Notes: generated by a model from the letters alone, not told the origin. A stretch of DNA of 45,873 nt from Micromonospora sp. HK10 (GCF_000982955.1 NZ_KQ058749.1:1-45873); one strand, 5' to 3'; counted from the first letter of the stretch, positions 26,301 to 35,340 are shown. Numbers and translations are program-made.

Positions 26301-29300
26301 GACCTACTACGACGGCGACCCGTACACCGGGCTGCCCCTGGGCCAGCTGGGGGAGCACGCCCTGGCGGTGCGCGCCGAGTCGCTGGCGTTCACCGACGAC
26401 TTCCTTACCGACCTGGGCGGCCGGCCGCCCTTCCTGGAGCCGGCGGGCGGCGACCCGTGGCCGGCCGAGTACCCGCCGGAGTTCCGCGCCATGACCGCGC
26501 CGCTGGCCGGCTACCGGTACGACGGCGGCGGCTACTACCTGACCCGGGCGTGCCACCGCTACGGCGCCCGTGGCCTGCTGCTCGCCTCGCGGGACGCGTT
26601 CGGCGCGGAGAGCCGGTTCGGGTACGACGAGCACGACCTGCTGCCGGTCCGGGCGGTGGATCCGGCCGGCCTGGCCACCACGGCGGCGTACGACCTGCGG
26701 GTCCTGCTGCCCCGGGAGGTGGTCGACGCCAACGGCAACCGGACCAGCGTGTCGTTCTCGCCGATCGGGCTGGTGACCGCGCGCTACGACCGTGGCGCGG
26801 CGGGCGAGGGCGACGCGGTCGAGCCGACCGTCCGGCTGGAGTACGACCTGCGGGCCTTCGCCGAGCGCGGGCAGCCGGCGTCGGTGCGGACCGTGCACCG
26901 GGCCTACCACGACACCCAGACGGAGGTGCCGCTGCCGCGCCGCGACGAGGCCGTCGTGTCGGTCGAGTACTCCGACGGGTTCGGCCGGCTCGTGCAGACC
27001 CGCACCCTCGCCGAGGACACCCTGGCCGGCGACCCGGAGTTCGGCGGCGCCGTGGTCCCCACCGACCAGTCGCTCCCGGTGGGGCCGGTGGTGACCCGTA
27101 CCCGCCCGGCCGGCGCGCCGGACAACGTGACGGTGAGCGGCTGGACGGTCTACAACAACAAGGGCCAGCCGGTCCATGCCTACGAGCCGTTCTTCGCCAC
27201 CGGCTGGGAGTTCGCCGCGCCCGGGGAGGCGCAGCTGGGTCAGCGGGTCACCACGGGCTACGACCCGCGCGGCCAGGTGGTCCGGACCGTCCAGCCGGAC
27301 GGCAGCGAACAGCGCGTGGTGTTCGGCGTGCCGGTCGATCTGGCCGACCCGGACGTGGTCACCCCGACCCCGTGGGAGAGCTGGACCTACGACGCCAACG
27401 ACAACGCCGGTCGCAGCCACGGCGGCGCGGCCGAGGCGTACCGCTCGCACTGGAACACCCCGGCCAGCGCGGAGCTGGACGCGCTCGGGCGGACCGTGCG
27501 GGGCGTCACCCGCAACGGCGCCGACCCGGCCGACTGGTTCGTCACCCGGTCCAGCTTCGACATCCAGGGCAACCTGGTCAGCGTCACCGACCCGCTGGAC
27601 CGGGTCGCGTTCCGCTTCCGGGTCGACCTGGCCGGCCGCCGCTGGCGGATGGAGAGCGTCGACGCCGGCGTGCGGGACACCGTCCCGGACGCGGCCGACG
27701 TGGCGATCGAGAGCCGCGACGGTCGGGGAGCGTTGCACCTGGTGGCGTTCGACGCGCTGCGTCGTCCGGTGCGGGTCTGGGCCCGCGACGGCGCGGACGA
27801 CCCGGTCACCCTGCGGCAGCGCGTCGAGTACGGCGACGCCGGCCGGCCCGACCAGCCGGCCGCCGAGCGGGACACGGCCCGGGCGCGCAACCTGCTCGGG
27901 CGGGCGGTCCGGCAGTACGACGAGGCCGGCCTGGTCACCGTCGAATCGGTGGACTTCAAGGGCAACGTCCGGGAGTCGACCCGCCGGATGATCGCGGACG
28001 GGCCGATCCTGGCCGGTTACGCGCAGGCGGCCGGGCACGGCTGGCAGGTGCCGGCGTTCCGGGTGGACTGGACGCCGCCGCCGGGACGCACCCGCGACGA
28101 GCACGAGGCCGGCCTGCTCGACCCCACGGCGTACCGGACGAGCACCGCGTTCGACGCCCTCAACCGGATCATGCGGCACACCCTCCCGGCCGACGTGGAC
28201 GGCCGGCGGCGCGAGCTGCGTCCGTCGTACAACCGCTCCGGTGAGCTGGACCGGATGCTGCTCGACGACACGGTTTACCTGGCCCGGATCCACTACGACG
28301 CCAAGGGGCAGCGCACCCTCGTCGAGTACGGCAACGGGGTGGTCACCCGGCAGGCGTACGACGCCCGCACGTCGCGGCTGGCCCGGCTGTACAGCGTGCG
28401 CGACGGCCAGGTGCTCCAGGACCACGGGTACGACTACGACCTGGTGGGCAACGTGCTCACCATCCGCGACCGGACGCCGGGTTGCGGGCTGCCGCTGACC
28501 CCGGACGCGCTGGACCGGCAGTTCGGTTACGACCCGGCGTACCGGCTGTGCCGGGCGACCGGCCGGGAGTCGGACCTCACCGTCGACGTCCTGCCCTGGA
28601 CGGACCTGCCGCGCGGCACCGACGTGACCCGGACCCGGCCGTACCTCGAGACGTACGGGTACGACGCGGCGGGCTCGCTGGTCCGGCTCGCGCACTCCTC
28701 GACCGGTGGCTTCACCCGCGAGCACACCGTGGACCCGGGGAGCAACCGGCTGCGGCGGGTGACCACCGGCGGCACCCCGTACGACTACCGGTACGACGCG
28801 AACGGCAATCTCTGCGCCGAGACGACCTCGCGGCACTTCGCCTGGAACCACGCCGACCAGCTCGTCTCGTTCGCGGTCCAACCGGCCGGCGCCGAGCCGT
28901 CGGTGCACGCGCAGTACCTCTACGACGCCGCCGGGCAGCGGGTGAAGAAGCTGGTCCGGCGGCAGGGCGGCGCGGTCGAGGTGACCCACTACCTGGGCGA
29001 GGTGTTCGAGCACCACCGCTGGGCCGGCGCCACGGCCGGCGGCGCGTCCGGGGCGAACAACACCATCCACGTGCTGGACAACCGGCGGCGGGTCGCCCTG
29101 GTCCGGGTCGGCCCGGCGCACCCCGCCGACAGCGGGCCGGCGATCCAGGTCCACCTCGCCGACCACGTCGGCAGCGCCACCGTGGTGCTGGACGGCGCCG
29201 GGCAGCTGACGAACCGGGAGGAGTTCACCCCGTACGGCGAGACCGCCTTCGGCAGCTTCACCCGCAAGCGCTACCGCTACGCCGGCAAGGAACGGGACGA

Positions 29301-30327
29301 GGAGAGCGGACTCAACTACCACGCGGCGCGCTACCTGCACCCGGGGCTCGGCCGGTGGCTGTCCTGCGATCCGCAGGGACCGCGGGTGCAGCCCAACCTC
29401 TACCGGTTCGCGGCCGGCTCGCCGCTGCGCTTCCAGGATCCGAGCGGCGCCGGCGACCAGCAGGTGGAGGCGATCGCCACCTTCCTGCAGCAGTTGGCTG
29501 ACGACTTCCTGGAACCGGCGCAGGTGCGGCTGTCCGGCGAGGGCAGCAGCCCGTTCGGCACCCGGATGCACGACATGTTGCAGGGAATCCTGGAGAGCGC
29601 CCGGTTCAACGCCCCGAACGTGGCCGCCAACCGCATCGTCACTGAGGTGATCATCGATCCGTCCGGCAACATCTGGGACTTCGCCGGCAAGCCGGGCGGC
29701 GCCCCGAAGGGTTCGGTCACCATCGACGTCGCGATCCTGGAGAAGGGCGTGTCCAGCACCGACCAACTGGTCGGGCGCAAGGCGAAGGACGTGCTGGCCG
29801 CCGGCATCGACTACAAGACCGGCGACGCGCGGCTGGCGCAGCACCAGCGCACGTTCTTCGAGTCCATCAAGAAGCCGCTGTTCAAGCTCAGCGCGGGCGG
29901 GGACCTGGCCGGCGACATGACGGCCCGCTCCACCCTGCGCAAGCCGCGCGGCAGCACCGGCCGGTCGAGCCAGCGCGGTTCGGTGGACGTCGAACTGCTG
30001 AACAGCATGGCCGCGATCGGGCTGGTGATCGGCTTCCAGCTGCTCGTCACCGGCGAGATGCCGACGGCGAAGGACGTGGTGCGGATCGGGGTGGAAACCA
30101 CGTACCCGATCGTCGGCATCATGGAGGCCAAGGACCACAACGGCACGGTGATCCCGATCATGTGCTACTTCGCGCCGGAGGCGTGCGGCATCGCCGTGGC
30201 CGGCGTCGCGATCGGCTACATCGGGGTGAAGAGCGTCGAAGCGGCCGCGGACAAGGGCAACGAGGTGCTGGGCAAGACCTACTCGGGGCTGACCCGGATC
30301 TACGGCTACGGCTCACTCGGGTTCTGA
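23359..30327 (+). CDS. Tc toxin TcB-TcC fusion (SpvB / FG-GAP / RHS) with C-terminal payload
   Basis: Protein of about 2322 residues. An SpvB-type N-terminal domain covers about 16-330 (GEAFSADLLTGTGNLSVPL, then YSTGHGNGPFGLGWALSLPG). Six FG-GAP-like repeats of a beta-propeller follow between about 350 and 630 (DADGDGRPDLL, DLDGDGLTDVL, DVDGDGVADLV). Then come TcB middle regions and many RHS/YD repeats, and the RHS core near 1960-2030 (TPYGETAFGS, RYAGKERDEESGLNYHAARY, GRWLSCDPQG, QDPSG). About 290 residues after the core are unlike RHS and should be the toxic payload, normally cut off inside the shell. Within it H2071, E2096, D2123 and D2151-Y-K2153 look like a PD-(D/E)XK nuclease pattern; this is my inference. 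In most Tc toxins TcB and TcC are separate proteins. ATG 23359 has GAGGGGG upstream. TcA follows after 26 bp. Confidence 0.92.
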   Translation: MGDGGGTDPVAGGAVISLPTGGGAVKGMGEAFSADLLTGTGNLSVPLAIPPGRRGVQPTLALGYSTGHGNGPFGLGWALSLPGITRKTSRGVPRYQGDDTFLLSGAEDLVPVSGAEPGRTRYRPRTEGLFARIEHVRDDTGDYWAVRDRSGLLTHYGTPHRAAGEPDPATVRDPDRADRIFGWRVTGTVDPLGNQVRYTYLRDRGETEGHRWDQPLLSRIEYVDYGDPAQPSFLVAVLFEYEPRPDPFSDHRAGFEVRTSLRCRAVRVVTRAADGQQRVAREYRLAYAQAGFTGVSLLTGVEVVGIDESGPARREEALPSLTFGYSGFDPAGRRFTPISGPGLPMSPLHDPELALVDLRGNGLPDLVELGAGWRSWRNRGDGRFDLPRPVDEAPPVALSQAGVRFLDADGDGRPDLLVTSGARSGYFPLSFGAGSAGPGWSRSSFRPYRQAPSVDLADPAVRLVDLDGDGLTDVLRSGTRLECWFNDADPRRAWQRTAVAAGPAVDLSDPQVRLADMTGDGLQDIVLVRDGNVTYWPNLGHGRWGPAVQMRHAPRLPPGYDPRRLLLGDVDGDGVADLVYLDHGRVLLWGNQAGNGWTEHPVTVTGTPDLVDSDAVQLADLLGTGMAGLLWSRAAAGTHRVAPRFLDLTGGVKPYLLSSVDNQLGARTTVDYRPSTVDYRRDEADPATRWRTPLPYPVQVVARVRSTDQISGGQVSREYRYHHGYWDGVDREFRGFAMVEQLDAETVDPPEAYDTAPTLTKTWFHVGPVTAADAADWAELELGHEYWPGDPARLTRPAGMAGWLAGLARPDRRDALRALRGQVLRTELYARDGGARQHRPYTVTEALSGLREEPAAGPRRVFFPYPVARRVTQWERGDEPMTRITVSTEPDGYGNPTGQLDVAVPRGRDPWSTGPVAAEPYLATYATTRYAQRDDAERYLVDRVCETRCVEVGDDGRQSVAALRDAVLAGTAPLRVVGHARTYYDGDPYTGLPLGQLGEHALAVRAESLAFTDDFLTDLGGRPPFLEPAGGDPWPAEYPPEFRAMTAPLAGYRYDGGGYYLTRACHRYGARGLLLASRDAFGAESRFGYDEHDLLPVRAVDPAGLATTAAYDLRVLLPREVVDANGNRTSVSFSPIGLVTARYDRGAAGEGDAVEPTVRLEYDLRAFAERGQPASVRTVHRAYHDTQTEVPLPRRDEAVVSVEYSDGFGRLVQTRTLAEDTLAGDPEFGGAVVPTDQSLPVGPVVTRTRPAGAPDNVTVSGWTVYNNKGQPVHAYEPFFATGWEFAAPGEAQLGQRVTTGYDPRGQVVRTVQPDGSEQRVVFGVPVDLADPDVVTPTPWESWTYDANDNAGRSHGGAAEAYRSHWNTPASAELDALGRTVRGVTRNGADPADWFVTRSSFDIQGNLVSVTDPLDRVAFRFRVDLAGRRWRMESVDAGVRDTVPDAADVAIESRDGRGALHLVAFDALRRPVRVWARDGADDPVTLRQRVEYGDAGRPDQPAAERDTARARNLLGRAVRQYDEAGLVTVESVDFKGNVRESTRRMIADGPILAGYAQAAGHGWQVPAFRVDWTPPPGRTRDEHEAGLLDPTAYRTSTAFDALNRIMRHTLPADVDGRRRELRPSYNRSGELDRMLLDDTVYLARIHYDAKGQRTLVEYGNGVVTRQAYDARTSRLARLYSVRDGQVLQDHGYDYDLVGNVLTIRDRTPGCGLPLTPDALDRQFGYDPAYRLCRATGRESDLTVDVLPWTDLPRGTDVTRTRPYLETYGYDAAGSLVRLAHSSTGGFTREHTVDPGSNRLRRVTTGGTPYDYRYDANGNLCAETTSRHFAWNHADQLVSFAVQPAGAEPSVHAQYLYDAAGQRVKKLVRRQGGAVEVTHYLGEVFEHHRWAGATAGGASGANNTIHVLDNRRRVALVRVGPAHPADSGPAIQVHLADHVGSATVVLDGAGQLTNREEFTPYGETAFGSFTRKRYRYAGKERDEESGLNYHAARYLHPGLGRWLSCDPQGPRVQPNLYRFAAGSPLRFQDPSGAGDQQVEAIATFLQQLADDFLEPAQVRLSGEGSSPFGTRMHDMLQGILESARFNAPNVAANRIVTEVIIDPSGNIWDFAGKPGGAPKGSVTIDVAILEKGVSSTDQLVGRKAKDVLAAGIDYKTGDARLAQHQRTFFESIKKPLFKLSAGGDLAGDMTARSTLRKPRGSTGRSSQRGSVDVELLNSMAAIGLVIGFQLLVTGEMPTAKDVVRIGVETTYPIVGIMEAKDHNGTVIPIMCYFAPEACGIAVAGVAIGYIGVKSVEAAADKGNEVLGKTYSGLTRIYGYGSLGF

Positions 30328-30353
30328 CCGACCAACCGCTAAGGAGCGCAACA

Positions 30354-33300
30354 GTGGCGCAGTCGATGCTCGTGACGATCCAGAGCCCGGTCGGCGGCGA
30401 GGAGGTGGGACTCGTCGTCCCGGTCGCCGGCATCGCGGCGGCGCGTGGCCTCGGGTTCCCCCGGCTCAGTGTGCTGGGGGTGCGGGTCGAGTTCGGCGCC
30501 GGCGGCCCGGTGGTGGAGGCGCAGCTCGCCTCCGACGGGGCGTGGAGCTGCTCCGGCCGCCTGCCCGACACCGTCCAGGGCGGGCAGACGGTCCGCATCA
30601 CCGCGACCGCGTACGGGGAGCGGATCCTGCACCCGCACCAGCCGGCGCCGCACCCGGCGCCGTCCCCGCTGCCGCCGCACCACGGCGGCGACCCCGACCC
30701 CGATCCGGATCCCGATCCGGATCCCGATCCGGACCCCGATCCGGACCCGGATCCCGGGCCGGAGGGGGTGCCGTTCGAGCAGGCCGTGTCGGTCGACGTG
30801 ACGGTGCGGATGCCGTTCGTGCCCGGGCCCGTCGACCGGGTCTTCGAACCGACCAGCTACCTGGACGAGCTGCTCAGCCTCGCCGCCCGGTACGTCAGCG
30901 TCGACGGTGCCCCGCCCGGGCCGGCGCCGGCCGCGCTGGCCGCCCGGCTGGGCCAGCCGCTGGACCGGTTGACCCGGCCCGAGAACGACGAGCCGGCGAC
31001 GGAAGCCGTTCCGGGGGCGCGGATCGCGGTCGAGGCGCTGCGCGCGACGATGGGCGCCCCGGCTCCGGCGGCCCTGGACCAACGGGCCCGAGCGCTGGCG
31101 TACGAGGCGCTGCTGCACGAGCTGGGCACCACGCCCGAGGAGCTGCGGCTGGCCCGCCGGGAGCCGGCCGGGTTCCGGCAGGCCCTCGCCGCGCGGCTCG
31201 GGTTCCACCTCGGCGACGGCCGGCCGGACAGCCTCGACGAGCTGACCGTCGCGCCGGACCAGGTCACCGATGCCCAGTTGGAGGAGCTCTTCGGCTACCG
31301 GTCCACCGCGCCGGGCGACCCGCTGCGCCCACCGCTCGCGGTGCCCGGCGTGCTGCTCTGGCGGCAGGCGGCGCTGCGTTCCCGGTGGCGGGCCGCCGAC
31401 GAGGCGGAGCGGGACGGGCCGGACAGGGCGCTGCCGGTGATCGACCCGGACCTGGTCGACGGGGCGCAGCTGCGCAGCCCGTCGCCCACGGACCCGGCCC
31501 GTGCCGTGTGGACGGAACGGACCGACTGGGTGGCCACCACCCAGGCCGCGGTCGAGTCCCGGCTCTCCGGCACCGGCCGGTCGCTGGCCGGGTTCGACGG
31601 CGCGGTCGCCGAGTACGTCGGCGCCGTGGACCTGCCGGCGCTGGCCGCCCGGGACGCCGACGGGCACGACATCGCCGCCGACCTGCGGCCGGTCGCGCTC
31701 GCGCCGGACGCGTTCCGCTACCTGGCCCGCGTCCGCGCGCTGCTGGCCGCCGACGAGACGCTGGACCAGGAGTGGTCCGACGTCGCCGCGATCCTGGTGC
31801 AGGCGCAGAAGGGCCAGCGGCACCCGCAGTGGCGGGCCGAGGAGCAGAGCCGCGGCGTCATCCTGCAACCGGCGACGTTCGTCGCGGACGTCGCCGCGGC
31901 CGGTAGCCCGCCGGACGGGCCGCTGCGCTGGCGGGTCGACCTGGCGGTGCGCGCCGACTGGCGGCGTACCCTGGCCGCCCGGTCCCGTCAGGCGGACGCG
32001 TTGGACGCGGCCTTCCGCGCCCTGGTCGACGCGGTCGAACGGCGGGCGCTGCCGGCGCTGCGCGACGAGTTGATCGCCGAGATCGGCCGCCGGCGGCCCA
32101 CGCCCGAGTCGCCGGAGCAGGCCGCCGGGCGGCTCTCCCGCGAGCTCTGCCTCGACCTGCGCGCCTCGGCCGGGCGGACCAGCCGGGTCGGTCAGGCCGT
32201 GGACTCGGTGCAGACCCTGCTGGTGTCCGCGCGTACCGGCCGGTTGACGCCGGACGGGACCGGGCCCGCGCTGACCATCGCCGACGAGCAGTCCTTCGAC
32301 CTGGAATGGCAGTGGCTGGTCAGCTACCGGCGGTGGCGGTCGGCGATGCGCGCGTTCGCGTACCCGGAGAACCAGCTCCAGCCCGACCTGTTCCAGACCG
32401 ACGTGGTGACCGCGGAGATCCAGCTCGCGCCGACGAAGGCGTACCGCGATCTCCTGGCCGGCCTGTCCGCGGCCCGCCGGCTCACCCCGGACGGCGCCCG
32501 CGCGCTGGCGCGGACCTTCCTCGCCGCGGTCCGCGCCGAGGTGGGCGCCGGCCTGCCCGGCCTGGAGCTGACGGACCGGCGCACCGCGGCCGGTCTCGCC
32601 GCGCACCGCGCGCTCTGCGCCACGCTGGTGGCGGCGGCCGGCACGCCGGCCCAGCCGATCACCCGGGAGGCGCAGATCCCGCAGCACCTCCGGGAGATCT
32701 TCTGGCTGGTCCCGGTCGCGCTGGGGCGCAAGCTCCAGGAGGCGCAGGAGTACGCCACCGCGCTGGACTGGTACCAGACGGTGTTCGCGTACCACCTGCC
32801 GCCCGCCCAGCGACCGATCTATCACGGACTGGTGCTGGAGGCCGGCACCCGGTCGAACTTCGACCGCTTCCCCGGCTGGCTGGCCCAGATCAAGGAACTG
32901 AACCCGCACTTCACCGCCCGCAAACGCAAGGGCGCCTACACCCGGTTCACCATCCTGTCGGTGGTGGAGTGCATGCTCGGCTTCGCCGACTCGGAGTTCG
33001 CCCGCGGCGGCACCGACTCCAACGCCCGGGCCCGGGCGCTGTACGAGGCGGTGGTGGACATCCTCCGGCTGCCCGAGGCGGCCCTGGAGACCGGCCCGGA
33101 GGTGCCGTTCCCGGCGAATCCGGTCTGGACGTCGCTGCGCGCCCGGGCGGGCGCCGGCCTGGACAAGATCCACGCCGGGCTGAACATCGTCGGGTTCGCG
33201 GACCCGGCCGCGCTGGCCGACGGAACGTCCTTCCTGCCCAGCCCGTACCGCTACCCGGTGCTGGTGGAACGGGCGAAGAACCTGGTCTCGATCGCCCAGC

Positions 33301-35189
33301 AGGTCGAGTCCAGCTACCTCGCCGCGCTGCAGAGCGTGGACGCGGAGAACTACGGGCTGCTGCAGGCCGGCCACGACCTGAAGGTGGCCGAGGCCGCGCT
33401 CGGCATCTCCGACCTCAAGGTGGCCGGTGCCGACGTCGGGGTGCGGCTGGCCACGTTGCAGCGGGACAAGGCGCAGGACCTGGCCACCGCGTTGGGTAAC
33501 CGGCTGGCGGCCGGGCTCAACTCGTGGGAGCGGGCCCAACTGGACCGGCTGAAGGAGGCGCGGTCGCTGCAGGAGCAGGCGCGGATCAGCTCCTTCTTCG
33601 GCAGCGTCGTGTCGGCGGCGACGAGCGTCGCCTCCGGGGGCGGCTTCTCGCCGTTCGGCATGCTGACCGACTACCTGTCCGGCAACGCCGACCTGGCCGC
33701 GACGGACGCCCGGATCGCCGAGGTGCGGGCCGGCTTCGAGCGGCGGGCCGAGGACTGGCAGCTGCAGCGTGGCCAGGCCACGCGGGACGTGGCGATCGGC
33801 GGCCAGCAGGTGCTGCTCGCCGAGAACCAGCGGGCGCTGGCGCTGGGGGAGCGGGCCCTGGCCGGGCTCCAGCAGGACCACGCCGAGGCGGTCGCGGAGT
33901 TCCTGGCCACCAAGTTCACCAACGCCGAACTCCACGCCTGGATGAGCGGCGTGCTGGGCCGGGTCTACGCGTACTTCCTTCAGCAGGCCACCGCGCTGGC
34001 CCAGCTCGCCCAGGCGCAGCTCTCCTTCGAGCGGCAGGAGCCGGCGCTCGGGTTCGTCGCGGCGGACTACTGGCAGGACGCCGGCGCGGCCGGCGACGAC
34101 ACCGGGCCGGGCGTGGACCGGCGCGGCCTGACCGGCTCGGCCCGGCTGTTGCAGGACATCGTCCGGCTGGACCAGTACGCCTTCCAGACCAACCGGCGCA
34201 AGCTCCACCTGAGCCAGACCCTGTCACTGTCCCAGATCGCCGGGTACGAGCTGCAGGAGTTCCGCCGCACCGGGGTGCTGACCTTCGCCACCCCGGAGGA
34301 CCTGTTCGACCGGGAGTTCCCCGGCCACTACCTGCGCCTGGTCAACCGGGTCAAGGTGTCACTGATCGCGCTGGTGCCGCCGGCCCGGGGAATCCGCGCG
34401 GTGCTGTCCGCGTCCGGCGTCTCCCGGACCGTGGTGGCCCGGGACAGCTTCGACACGGTCACCCTGCGGCGGGACACCGAGTCGATCGCGGTCACCGCGC
34501 CGATCAACGCGACCGGGCTGTTCGACCTGGAGCCGGAGACCGGGATGCTGCTGCCGTTCGAGGGCATGGGCGTGGACACGGTGTGGCGGCTCGAACTGCC
34601 CAGGGCGGCGAACCCGTTCGACTACCGGACCATCGCCGACGTGCTGCTCACCATCGAGTACACCGCGCTGGACAGCGAGGAGTACCGGCAGGAGGTGATC
34701 CGGCGGCTCGACCGGCGGTTCGTCGGAGACCGGTCGTTCAGCGTCCGCAACCAGTTCCCGGACGCCTGGTACGAGCTGAACAACCCGGACGGCGTCGCGG
34801 ATCCGGCCGCGCGGATGCGGGTGGTGCTGCCGCTGACCCCGGACGACTTCCCGCCCCACCTGGCCGACCTGGCCACCGGCCAGCTGACCCTCTTCGCGGT
34901 CCGCGCGCCCGGGTTCACCGAGGAGCTCACGGTCACCTCGCTGGCGCGCACCACGGGCGGGGTGCGGGTCGCCGCGACCGGCCCGGTGAGCACGACCGGC
35001 GGCGTGGTGGGGACCCGGCGTCCGGGCGGCGCGGCCTGGCAGCCGCTCACCGGCGGCGACCCGACCGGAGACTGGGAGATCCAGCTGCCCGACCAGGCGG
35101 ACGTGCGGTCCTGGTTCACCGACGGGCTCGTCGAGGACCTGGTGCTCGTGCTGACCGTGACCGGCCGGACGCCGCCCTGGCCGTCCTGA
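30354..35189 (+). CDS. Compact Tc toxin TcA subunit (pore/injection component)
   Basis: Protein of about 1611 residues; classical TcA is about 2500. An extra N-terminal domain (1-95, beta-rich) is linked by a His/Pro segment and eleven Asp-Pro units (113-134). From about 164 the TcA pattern begins (FEPTSYLDELLSLAARYV), then LFGYRST and SYRRWRSAMRAFAYPENQLQPDLF near 657-680, the typical TcA 'YPENW' region. ALDWYQTVFAYHLPP follows. About 1000-1240 is long-helical, with a hydrophobic hairpin near 1078-1110 (FFGSVVSAATSVASGGG) fitting the tip of the translocation channel. From about 1325 the TcB-binding beta domain runs to the end (YLRLVNRVKVSLIALVPPARG, LFDLEPETGMLLPFEGMG). The GTG start has AAGGAG seven bases upstream. 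The partner is the upstream TcB-TcC fusion. Confidence 0.9.
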   Translation: MAQSMLVTIQSPVGGEEVGLVVPVAGIAAARGLGFPRLSVLGVRVEFGAGGPVVEAQLASDGAWSCSGRLPDTVQGGQTVRITATAYGERILHPHQPAPHPAPSPLPPHHGGDPDPDPDPDPDPDPDPDPDPDPGPEGVPFEQAVSVDVTVRMPFVPGPVDRVFEPTSYLDELLSLAARYVSVDGAPPGPAPAALAARLGQPLDRLTRPENDEPATEAVPGARIAVEALRATMGAPAPAALDQRARALAYEALLHELGTTPEELRLARREPAGFRQALAARLGFHLGDGRPDSLDELTVAPDQVTDAQLEELFGYRSTAPGDPLRPPLAVPGVLLWRQAALRSRWRAADEAERDGPDRALPVIDPDLVDGAQLRSPSPTDPARAVWTERTDWVATTQAAVESRLSGTGRSLAGFDGAVAEYVGAVDLPALAARDADGHDIAADLRPVALAPDAFRYLARVRALLAADETLDQEWSDVAAILVQAQKGQRHPQWRAEEQSRGVILQPATFVADVAAAGSPPDGPLRWRVDLAVRADWRRTLAARSRQADALDAAFRALVDAVERRALPALRDELIAEIGRRRPTPESPEQAAGRLSRELCLDLRASAGRTSRVGQAVDSVQTLLVSARTGRLTPDGTGPALTIADEQSFDLEWQWLVSYRRWRSAMRAFAYPENQLQPDLFQTDVVTAEIQLAPTKAYRDLLAGLSAARRLTPDGARALARTFLAAVRAEVGAGLPGLELTDRRTAAGLAAHRALCATLVAAAGTPAQPITREAQIPQHLREIFWLVPVALGRKLQEAQEYATALDWYQTVFAYHLPPAQRPIYHGLVLEAGTRSNFDRFPGWLAQIKELNPHFTARKRKGAYTRFTILSVVECMLGFADSEFARGGTDSNARARALYEAVVDILRLPEAALETGPEVPFPANPVWTSLRARAGAGLDKIHAGLNIVGFADPAALADGTSFLPSPYRYPVLVERAKNLVSIAQQVESSYLAALQSVDAENYGLLQAGHDLKVAEAALGISDLKVAGADVGVRLATLQRDKAQDLATALGNRLAAGLNSWERAQLDRLKEARSLQEQARISSFFGSVVSAATSVASGGGFSPFGMLTDYLSGNADLAATDARIAEVRAGFERRAEDWQLQRGQATRDVAIGGQQVLLAENQRALALGERALAGLQQDHAEAVAEFLATKFTNAELHAWMSGVLGRVYAYFLQQATALAQLAQAQLSFERQEPALGFVAADYWQDAGAAGDDTGPGVDRRGLTGSARLLQDIVRLDQYAFQTNRRKLHLSQTLSLSQIAGYELQEFRRTGVLTFATPEDLFDREFPGHYLRLVNRVKVSLIALVPPARGIRAVLSASGVSRTVVARDSFDTVTLRRDTESIAVTAPINATGLFDLEPETGMLLPFEGMGVDTVWRLELPRAANPFDYRTIADVLLTIEYTALDSEEYRQEVIRRLDRRFVGDRSFSVRNQFPDAWYELNNPDGVADPAARMRVVLPLTPDDFPPHLADLATGQLTLFAVRAPGFTEELTVTSLARTTGGVRVAATGPVSTTGGVVGTRRPGGAAWQPLTGGDPTGDWEIQLPDQADVRSWFTDGLVEDLVLVLTVTGRTPPWPS
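30690..30755. repeat. Asp-Pro codon repeat (eleven DP units) in TcA
   Basis: Sixty-six bases of alternating GAY-CCN codons, partly a perfect GATCCGGATCCC 12-bp repeat. It codes for eleven consecutive Asp-Pro pairs that separate the extra N-terminal domain of TcA from the toxin proper, probably a stiff acidic spacer. Confidence 0.9.
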
Positions 35190-35263
35190 CCGACCGCTGC
35201 GCGGACCGGTCCGGCGCGGGCGCCCTCGCCGTCGACGGCGACGGCCGCCGGCACCGGCCCGGT

Positions 35264-35280
35264 CCGCGCGGAAAGCGCGG
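35264..35280. terminator. Hairpin between convergent TcA and carboxylase genes
   Basis: CCGCGC/GCGCGG stem with a GGAAA loop, in the 151-bp gap between the 3' ends of TcA (plus) and the carboxylase (minus). There is no T-run. Other GC palindromes lie close by (GGACCGGTCC, GCCGTCGACGGC), so the exact terminator is uncertain. Confidence 0.4.
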
Positions 35281-35340
35281 CCCCCGGCTCCGAGCGACAC
35301 TCCGGCTCCGATCGGCCCCCGCTCCGGGCGGCGCTGCGGC

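Noticed and set aside
23257..30138. Open frame of about 2290 codons on the minus strand opposite the TcB-TcC gene
   Set aside because: Typical mirror frame in very GC-rich DNA; the predicted protein is a low-complexity Arg/Gly/Val/Pro mixture without domains, while the plus strand carries clear Tc and RHS motifs.
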